Shown: in pieces, positions 58,016 through 64,000 of the stretch
Numbering within the stretch: position 1 is the first letter of the stretch
Layout of the letters: every line of letters begins with the position of its first letter
Assembly (NCBI RefSeq): GCF_030693775.1
Contig: NZ_JAUXZY010000002.1
Location: 29,361-93,360 of the forward strand
Source of the DNA: Polynucleobacter sp.
GTDB lineage: Bacteria > Pseudomonadota > Gammaproteobacteria > Burkholderiales > Burkholderiaceae
DNA: 64,000 bases
Direction of reading: 5' to 3'
The notes under the pieces: model-generated
Databases searched by the model: none
What the model was told of the DNA's origin: nothing
What the model saw: only the letters and a program-made list of their open reading frames with translations
Program-made: the position numbers and the translations under genes

Positions 58016-59836
58016 CTACTTATAACCTTCCGCTTGTATGTCAAACATTTCTTTATACAAACCACCTCGCTGCATTAGCTCTGCATGGCTTCCAAAATCA
58101 ATGATTGCTCCCTCGTCCAGAACGATAATGATGTCTGCCGTCCGAACCGTACTAAATCTATGGCTCACGATGACTGTTGCCTTGCCTCGGTGCCCATCGA
58201 AAACATTGTTAAAAAATTCCATCTCTCCTTTTGCATCAATCGCAGAAGTTGGCTCATCGAGAATTAGGAGATCGGATTGCCTGACAAGCGCTCTAGCAAG
58301 AGAGATGCGTTGCGACTCTCCGCCAGATAACTCAGAGCCATCTTCATACACATTGAGCATTCTCTGGTCGTATCCATGACGCAATTTATTAATGAAATTG
58401 TCAGCTCCAGCTTTTTTGGATGCCTCGCGTATGTCATCTATAGACAAAGCTTTATTGGTACCGAGACGGATATTTTCAGCAATACTTAAGTGCTCAATAA
58501 GGCTGAAATTCTGCATTAAGGTGCTAATGCGATCATAAAAAGAGTTGATCTCTAACGTTTTAATATCGCGACCATTTATTAAAATCTGACCACTGGTTGG
58601 TAAATACTGGCGCAGTAGGAGCTTCAAAATAGTAGACTTTCCGGCGCCATTTTTACCAACTAGAGCAATTCTGCTATCGCTCTTGATATCAAAGCTCACA
58701 TTATTTAATAATGCTTTTTTTTCGTTCGGGTAATGAAAACATACATTTTTAAATTGAATATGCAAACTCTCTGATGATGGCAACTCAACAGTTCCATCCA
58801 AGATTAATGGTTTTGATTCTAGAATTACCCTTAAATTTTTAACCTCGATAAAGTTTTTATGGACACTTTGAATAGTGGAAGCTAGCGTATTTCCTGAGGA
58901 TGTGCTTTGTTGCAACAGTCCACGCAAGAAAAGAAAGGCTTCTAAGCTTAGGGCCCCACTAATCGCCATACCCAAAAACCAGATATTAGAAAATAATTCG
59001 CCCGCAAGGCTTACAGACTCAGCTAGCGACAAACTAACGACGGAAACTTTAGTGGTCTGCAGTTCCTTGTTAAAAATTCTCTCTTTGTGATACTTCCAGA
59101 TTTCAATGAGCTTAGTGTAGGAGCCTAGTAATCTAATTTCTGGCATGCGAGTTGGGTCAGTCAAAACCCAGCCTGTTCTTGACATAATGCGCCAGTCTTT
59201 ATCATTTTGTGTTTCGTCATTATCTCGACGATGATTGATTTTTATCTGAACAATCAACAATGGCAAAAGCGCCACTATCATCACAAAACCAACAATGGGC
59301 GCTTTGACCGTTATTGTGATGATTGATATGAAAAAACCAAATGAAGAGGAAATAATATCTAAAAACTTACGCAGGATATCAATCACAGAGTCCTTGCCCA
59401 TCATTGCCTTAGAAAGCTTTTGATTAAAAAGCTCTTCGTCAAACTGTGGTTGGCTAAGGGCATACACTTTTTCAGTCAGGCTTTGTTCGACAAATAACTG
59501 AAGAAGAAATTCGTACTTTGAGTTAACCAGCGCATTCAAACGACGAAAAATGATAGAAAAAATCGTGAGGGCCGCCATCAGTCCCAACCAGAAAAAAGCG
59601 GATGACTCTACGCCCCCTTCTTTAGAGATCAGCTTTGCCAATTCAGAGATAAAGTTGGCGGCTAAAAAAACTTGGGCAATAGGTTCGATACCCCTTATAA
59701 CTGCGTCAAATACTTGCCAGACAATGAATCGTCGACCAGGTACAAGAGCTGTTCTAAAAGCCCATATATAAAAATCCAGTTTTTGTGACCCCAACACTTG
59801 AACCGTCGTCATATTACTTACTGCAATTACAGACAT
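58016..59836 (-). CDS. ABC exporter, half-transporter (permease-ATPase fusion)
   Basis: 606 aa. Six membrane segments lie in residues ~30-330; the ATPase follows, with Walker A GKNGAGKSTILKLLL, signature LSGGESQRISLARAL, Walker B LLILDEPTSAIDAKG and the switch histidine in VSHRFSTV. The cytoplasmic loops (ALSQPQFDEELFNQKLSKAM, and MPEIRLLGSYTKLIEIW) resemble the exporter type found with lantibiotic and other modified-peptide systems (NisT-like), not MsbA. There is no N-terminal C39 peptidase. The start is uncertain by eight codons (second ATG at 59812). It sits in the block with glycosyltransferases and a PIG-L deacetylase, probably exporting their product. Confidence 0.85.
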   Translation of the reverse strand: MSVIAVSNMTTVQVLGSQKLDFYIWAFRTALVPGRRFIVWQVFDAVIRGIEPIAQVFLAANFISELAKLISKEGGVESSAFFWLGLMAALTIFSIIFRRLNALVNSKYEFLLQLFVEQSLTEKVYALSQPQFDEELFNQKLSKAMMGKDSVIDILRKFLDIISSSFGFFISIITITVKAPIVGFVMIVALLPLLIVQIKINHRRDNDETQNDKDWRIMSRTGWVLTDPTRMPEIRLLGSYTKLIEIWKYHKERIFNKELQTTKVSVVSLSLAESVSLAGELFSNIWFLGMAISGALSLEAFLFLRGLLQQSTSSGNTLASTIQSVHKNFIEVKNLRVILESKPLILDGTVELPSSESLHIQFKNVCFHYPNEKKALLNNVSFDIKSDSRIALVGKNGAGKSTILKLLLRQYLPTSGQILINGRDIKTLEINSFYDRISTLMQNFSLIEHLSIAENIRLGTNKALSIDDIREASKKAGADNFINKLRHGYDQRMLNVYEDGSELSGGESQRISLARALVRQSDLLILDEPTSAIDAKGEMEFFNNVFDGHRGKATVIVSHRFSTVRTADIIIVLDEGAIIDFGSHAELMQRGGLYKEMFDIQAEGYK

Positions 59837-59890
59837 GAATATTGGGGAAATGGTTAAAACTTAACGCCCATTTCACATGAGAAAGAATCT

Positions 59891-61165
59891 TCACCATAAG
59901 TTTTCGAATCCAGTCAAAACCCAGTTACACCCCACATCTTTTGTTGCGGCAACAGCAGATTCACTTAATATCTTTTCATTTGAAGTATCAGATCTAACTT
60001 TCGCACGAGGCCCTTTCTGTTCACCAATCCAAGAAACTGCTGCTACGGCCGTATACCGTCCACTTTCTTTTCTTATCATGGATAAATTGAGGCTGCCCTC
60101 TACAACTGCAAGCAAATGTCGATGTACGCGTATCCAGTTTTTCACTTCTTCTAAATTTCTATAGCCCGGATCAAAAAGCATAAGCGCTCTTTCGGGATCA
60201 TCTGACTTAAGTAGATTTGTAAAATCTATGAAGATGTTGGTAACAATCTCAAGTTCCGCGACGAGAGACTGATCTTCTGAATCGCCCCGGAGACTGCTTT
60301 GACGACTAATATCCCACTCCCTAATGACAGATGACTCTCCACTAGGGCGCCCCGCAAGATTTTGCCGGGCAAAGGATTGCTCTATTAAAAAGATATCTTC
60401 AATTTCATCCGTTACAGGACCCCAATGATGATTTGGAGCCCAGGATCTCAATAAATCCGCCATATGTTCCGCCGGCAAAATAGGAGGAATATGCGAGGAT
60501 CGATTTTTATATTTACTGACAAGGCCATCACGCTGAGCGCGCACAGTCGTCATGTGATGCATGATCACTTGATCATCTAATCGATGTGGATTATTTGTCG
60601 GTAATTTTCGCGTGGTATCTGCAATACAATAGTAATGTTCGTGATGCTTTTCGGCGGTAAAAGCAATATTGGGGCAAATTTTATAGATTAATGGAACATA
60701 TAGATAATCGCCCCACGCCTGAGCCAACCCCCTTACTTGATACCGTGGTGAAATCCAATAATCGATCAGCTTACACGCCGTTGCATCATAGTCATGCTCA
60801 ATTACTTGCTGCTTAGCATAGGCCATTGCATCGGGAAGAATGAACTCATCTGCATCCATAGTAATGAAGTGAGTCGCACCGAATTTTCGAGCTAGCTCCA
60901 ATCCACGAGTACGCTTATCCGCCTCAAAAACCTGTGGGTTTGCGAAAGGATCCGGCTCAAATTCGTATTCCAATACCTCATCTACCAACCCTTCTTGCAA
61001 TAAGTAGTCAAGCGTCCCTAATAGCAAAGGTGAACAAGGATTGCCGGCATATGAGCGTTTCTGATAGACGATTGAAATGTGATCAATCTGACATCGCAAA
61101 GCTCGAAGCTTTGCATCAAGCAACTCCTCGCCATCAAATAAGTTAATTGAAGCGGATAGAATCAT
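59891..61165 (-). CDS. Glycosyltransferase, GT2/GT92-like, with unknown C-terminal region
   Basis: 424 aa from the ATG at 61165. The track's longer start adds 30 residues unlike the family, and ATG at 61165 overlaps the PIG-L stop as ATGA. The N-terminal ~230 residues look like a glycosyltransferase: MILSASINLFDGEELLDAKL, HISIVYQKRSYAGNP, and a DXD motif in FITMDADEFILPD (~108), then HRLDDQVIMHHM. The last ~150 residues (from about RGDSEDQSLVAELE) resemble no domain I know. It probably adds a sugar to the molecule made by this block. Confidence 0.75.
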   Translation of the reverse strand: MILSASINLFDGEELLDAKLRALRCQIDHISIVYQKRSYAGNPCSPLLLGTLDYLLQEGLVDEVLEYEFEPDPFANPQVFEADKRTRGLELARKFGATHFITMDADEFILPDAMAYAKQQVIEHDYDATACKLIDYWISPRYQVRGLAQAWGDYLYVPLIYKICPNIAFTAEKHHEHYYCIADTTRKLPTNNPHRLDDQVIMHHMTTVRAQRDGLVSKYKNRSSHIPPILPAEHMADLLRSWAPNHHWGPVTDEIEDIFLIEQSFARQNLAGRPSGESSVIREWDISRQSSLRGDSEDQSLVAELEIVTNIFIDFTNLLKSDDPERALMLFDPGYRNLEEVKNWIRVHRHLLAVVEGSLNLSMIRKESGRYTAVAAVSWIGEQKGPRAKVRSDTSNEKILSESAVAATKDVGCNWVLTGFENLW

Positions 61166-62160
61166 ATGACATGCGGCTCCGAAAGCTCCCAAAGTCGCTC
61201 GACATAAACACCCTCCTTTTCGGATAGCTTCTCGGCATATTCCAAAACATCCCATGCGATATCAGCGGCAATATATTGAGAGCGATATATAGAAATCCCG
61301 GTTGCTTTTTGGGTGGGATCTATTGTGATAATTATGGGCTTGAGATTGTCAAAGTCTTCTAACCGATCGACTAATGCTGCTTGATCGTATTGACAGTAAG
61401 GCAAGTCTTCATAAAACATTACACGCGTTGCAGGGGCTTTTTTTAGCAAATCCGGCAAGATAGACTGAAGAGCTTGATAGGTAGCCGCGTGATCACTGTG
61501 CGCCCCGACCGCTAGTGGCGCCAGTATCACATCTGGAGTATGGCTTTCAAAGTGCGCTTTTAACCCAGATATATACTGATTCAGTCGAAAGTCGTCAGGC
61601 TTATCCATGATGCGCTCCGACCAACGTGATCCGCTTGCATCAATATACATTTCTACATCATGAATATTTGCGCACTCTACTTTAGCCGCGATAAACTCAC
61701 CATATAGATCATCCTCAGCCATGCGAATTTTTGTGACGACTTCAACGTCACCATAAAGTGGCGCACAGGTACCGGCACAGCGTGAAGGTCCGATCATGGT
61801 CAATATGGATATCTCGACCGAGCCTTTTAACTGAGCTAGGGTGCCCCCTATCGAAAGTGCCGCATCGTCTGAGTGTGGGCTAATTACGGACCACCTTTCA
61901 GTTGGAGATGTCAATTCACGATTGGCAATCCGACCGGGCGCTAATATAAGGATGTCTTGCTCAATTAGCTGATTGACTATGCGCATATCCACCCCAAGGG
62001 CAGCGAGGTCGCTTAAACTTTTAGTACCATCGATTAATGATGCAATCGCAGGCATTTCATCAGTTAGCTTTCCCTTAATTATATTGGGCTTCCACTCGAG
62101 ACATTGCCAGCCAATTGAGCGAAACAGAGGTAGAAGATGTGGCGTTTGATTTAAGCTCAC
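61162..62160 (-). CDS. PIG-L family deacetylase with extra N-terminal domain
   Basis: 332 aa. Residues ~88-300 form a PIG-L/LmbE-type zinc deacetylase, with SVISPHSDDAALSIGG (His96, Asp98/99) and GAHSDHAATY (His224) as likely zinc and catalytic residues. Such enzymes remove acetyl groups from N-acetyl-sugars or related compounds. The first ~80 residues are additional: MPAIASLIDGTKSLSDLAAL...LIEQDILIL resembles the helical half of PqqD-like (RRE-type) peptide-binding domains (inference). Its start overlaps the GT9-like gene by four bases and its stop overlaps the next glycosyltransferase, so the three are tightly coupled. Confidence 0.85.
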   Translation of the reverse strand: MSLNQTPHLLPLFRSIGWQCLEWKPNIIKGKLTDEMPAIASLIDGTKSLSDLAALGVDMRIVNQLIEQDILILAPGRIANRELTSPTERWSVISPHSDDAALSIGGTLAQLKGSVEISILTMIGPSRCAGTCAPLYGDVEVVTKIRMAEDDLYGEFIAAKVECANIHDVEMYIDASGSRWSERIMDKPDDFRLNQYISGLKAHFESHTPDVILAPLAVGAHSDHAATYQALQSILPDLLKKAPATRVMFYEDLPYCQYDQAALVDRLEDFDNLKPIIITIDPTQKATGISIYRSQYIAADIAWDVLEYAEKLSEKEGVYVERLWELSEPHVI

Positions 62161-63890
62161 TGCAAACCAGCTCCATCAAATTGATGCGAAGCGATATATC
62201 TAGAGTAGCGGTTAAGGTTGGAATTTTTCCAACCCATGGATGCAGTTCTCAATGCTCGAGTCTGCAAGTCAGATAGAGGCTCATCTTCCCCAAGAACCTT
62301 GACAACCCCCTTAAGAGATTCAATATGGCTCATTGAGTATTCGGTGAAAATTTTGGCCAACTTATGGTTATGTCTAAATAAGGATTGCGTTAGATGCAAT
62401 ATGCTTTCCAAACAATCATGCACGGCCCTACAAGAATTCCCGCGCTCCAATGACATCTCAAGTGAAGCTGTGATTTCGGCTATTTCACACAATATAGCCA
62501 CTGTGACAGCATCAGAGACGGGACGCAGCAGTAGCATTGCCAATTCTCCTGCCAGCAAACCTTCATCAGTAATCTGAAGATTAAGGACAGTCTCTTGAGG
62601 GACGCGCCAGCTATCACCAGAAGATCCAAAGAACACAGTCACGCAATTGACTTTACTGATCGTATTTATATGAGCCGTAAATGTGTCGAGGCCCAAAATA
62701 ATATCGTGGCTTAACGCTGTTTTGATGATTTCATCTAGTCCAGACTTCGGAAGCACCGCTACTTGAATATTTGAACTGTCAAGCAAGTCCGCAATAGCGC
62801 ATGAAAATTGTTGATTAGCCTCATTGAGGCCGGCAACAATAGTGATTTCAATAGGATGCTCAAAACTCAGATGATGAACGGCATCGGCCCACCACTGTGC
62901 AGTTACCGCACTTTTTTCCTTGGATGAATGAGGATTCAGAAACACACGAAAACCTGTTTTTTTATCCTCAACTCTGTGGGGCTTGATTAATGAGCCTAGC
63001 TTTGGCGTATCCATACCAATAGAGCTGAGTAGATCCTTAAGTGCGTCATAAATTGTCAAACCATCATCGCTGCTTTCATATTCGGTAATGCAACCCTCAG
63101 CCTGATTGACCATGCGGACCAACCTTGAGCCTATGTCTAAATAGAAAAATCGTTCAAAACCAGGGACGGTTTCAAGCTCTCTATATATCTTGTCTGATGC
63201 GAAATCACAAAATGCAATTAATGCATTAGGCTCTTCTTTTAGCAATTCTTGCGCACGTACAAAAGGTACTAAGGCATCCGTATCTATGTGATAAGCGGTG
63301 ATCTTCGGGTTCCATCTCCAAAGATCTTTTGAATGAGACCAGACCTCAACGCTGATACCTGGGAACTTTCTCATAAAAGCCTCGACCGCAAGAAATAGAA
63401 TCATTTCATCGCCGATACCAATATGGGGTCCAAAGGCAAAATATAATTTACTAGGCGCTGGCCACTCTTGCAAAAATGTTTTTTGGACTGGGCGCAGGCT
63501 TGACCATGAGCGATCATAGCGCTTGAAGTGGTAGTGACTCAATGTTTCAATGGCATCTGCAATATTTCCAGATCTACCTTTTAAACTCTGAGCAACAACA
63601 GCAGTGATTTTAGTAATACCCTGCTCGACGGTCGGCTCAGCAATTTCCCAACCAGGCTCGGACAAGCGCTTTAGGAGACGATCCGCAAATCGGGCTCGAC
63701 TAAAAAACCATGACTCGTACTCACGATTAATCGGCCGAACCGCTGAGGACCAAAGAATCACAAGTAAAAAATTCAGGATGAAATGTCGTGCCTCAACACT
63801 CTTCCAAGTGTCATGACTAGTCAAAGCATCTTCATTAAGCAGGGTCTGCTTGACTCCATCAAAATCTTTTTCAACCGCAGTTATGAACAT
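62157..63890 (-). CDS. GT9 (heptosyltransferase)-like protein with flanking unknown domains
   Basis: 577 aa. Residues ~150-460 resemble a GT9 glycosyltransferase: FGPHIGIGDEMILFLAVEAF at the start of the first Rossmann half, FRVFLNPHSSKEKSAV at the hinge, and LGLDTFTAHINTIS near the nucleotide-sugar site (GT9 enzymes have a G-DTG-H pattern here; this protein has DTF). The first ~145 residues and the last ~110 are unfamiliar and mostly helical. It is the first visible gene of the block and overlaps the PIG-L gene by four bases. It may transfer an ADP-heptose-like sugar, or may be a non-canonical homologue. Confidence 0.65.
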   Translation of the reverse strand: MFITAVEKDFDGVKQTLLNEDALTSHDTWKSVEARHFILNFLLVILWSSAVRPINREYESWFFSRARFADRLLKRLSEPGWEIAEPTVEQGITKITAVVAQSLKGRSGNIADAIETLSHYHFKRYDRSWSSLRPVQKTFLQEWPAPSKLYFAFGPHIGIGDEMILFLAVEAFMRKFPGISVEVWSHSKDLWRWNPKITAYHIDTDALVPFVRAQELLKEEPNALIAFCDFASDKIYRELETVPGFERFFYLDIGSRLVRMVNQAEGCITEYESSDDGLTIYDALKDLLSSIGMDTPKLGSLIKPHRVEDKKTGFRVFLNPHSSKEKSAVTAQWWADAVHHLSFEHPIEITIVAGLNEANQQFSCAIADLLDSSNIQVAVLPKSGLDEIIKTALSHDIILGLDTFTAHINTISKVNCVTVFFGSSGDSWRVPQETVLNLQITDEGLLAGELAMLLLRPVSDAVTVAILCEIAEITASLEMSLERGNSCRAVHDCLESILHLTQSLFRHNHKLAKIFTEYSMSHIESLKGVVKVLGEDEPLSDLQTRALRTASMGWKNSNLNRYSRYIASHQFDGAGLQ

Positions 63891-64000
63891 AATGAGAAAT
63901 GAGTATTAATTACTGATTAAAATTCAATTTTTCTAGAAAGCTTCAATAGAAAACAGTTTTTGAAAGCCTCAAAATATTCTCAATGCAGATGTTTTAATAT
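63891..64000 (-). other. AT-rich region upstream of the GT9-like gene
   Basis: About 110 bases to the window edge, very AT-rich (for example ATTACTGATTAAAATTCAAT). No ORF was seen. It probably contains the promoter of the minus-strand block, or the 3' flank of another gene outside the window. Confidence 0.4.

Noticed and set aside
59877-60164. 95-aa plus-strand ORF opposite the glycosyltransferase gene
   Set aside because: It is antisense to the end of a long, motif-bearing glycosyltransferase ORF and has no ribosome site or recognisable sequence.

Overview
The window looks like chromosomal DNA of a betaproteobacterium of the family Burkholderiaceae, most probably Polynucleobacter or a close relative. 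This rests on recognisable gene neighbourhoods (metG-DUF3460-scpA-panC; pepA-holC divergent from lptFG; zapA followed by 6S RNA; nadD-rsfS-rlmH-maf-rng; msbA beside LPS glycosyltransferases) and on the protein sequences. Genus-level placement is inference, since no rRNA lies in the window.

Layout. 1-3.7 kb (minus): fdhD, dcd and the 5' part of a PLP amino-acid decarboxylase. 3.8-7.5 kb (plus): metG, a DUF3460 gene, scpA, panC. 7.5-13.8 kb (minus): an oxalate module, with a Crp/Fnr-type regulator, oxalyl-CoA decarboxylase (oxc), two formyl-CoA:oxalate CoA-transferase paralogues and a 10-formyl-THF hydrolase-like formyltransferase. 13.9-18.8 kb (plus): a cobalamin riboswitch followed by btuB, btuF, btuC and btuD. 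18.9-20.5 kb: a small coiled-coil gene, zapA, 6S RNA and a TauE/SafE exporter. 20.5-23.4 kb (minus): malonyl-CoA decarboxylase and malonyl-CoA synthetase. 23.6-28.8 kb: pepA-holC-lgt (minus) divergent from lptF-lptG (plus). 28.9-31.9 kb: cysB, a secreted alpha/beta hydrolase, tRNA-Leu(CAA) and a quinone oxidoreductase. 32.1-38.9 kb (plus): yebC-purD-hemF-nadD-rsfS-rlmH-maf-rng. 38.9-42.3 kb: msbA (minus) and two GT2 glycosyltransferases (plus). 42.3-54.3 kb: dnaE, gluQ, rhlE, a GlcG/HbpS protein, a YdiJ-like FAD/Fe-S dehydrogenase, azlD-azlC and queG. 54.4-56.4 kb: tsaE, amiC, tRNA-Lys(UUU). 56.4-64 kb (minus): a visibly more AT-rich accessory block of five genes (GT9-like protein, PIG-L deacetylase with an extra N-terminal domain, DXD glycosyltransferase, ABC exporter, lipoprotein), running off the right edge.

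How the genes work together. Oxc and the two Frc enzymes form the oxalate to formyl-CoA/formate cycle. The oxc upstream region carries a perfect FNR-type palindrome centred exactly 41.5 bp from a start point set by a plausible -10 element, next to a cysteine-poor Crp/Fnr protein with an FNR-like recognition helix. The second frc is joined directly (TAGATG) to a formyl-THF hydrolase-like gene, suggesting a link between oxalate-derived C1 units and folate. The btu genes form a vitamin B12 import system under a riboswitch.

The least explained parts are the block after tRNA-Lys, whose gene combination suggests making and exporting a glycosylated or deacetylated surface molecule or modified peptide, and the cluster of inverted repeats between that tRNA and the block. 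No CRISPR array, transposase, integrase or phage structural gene was seen.
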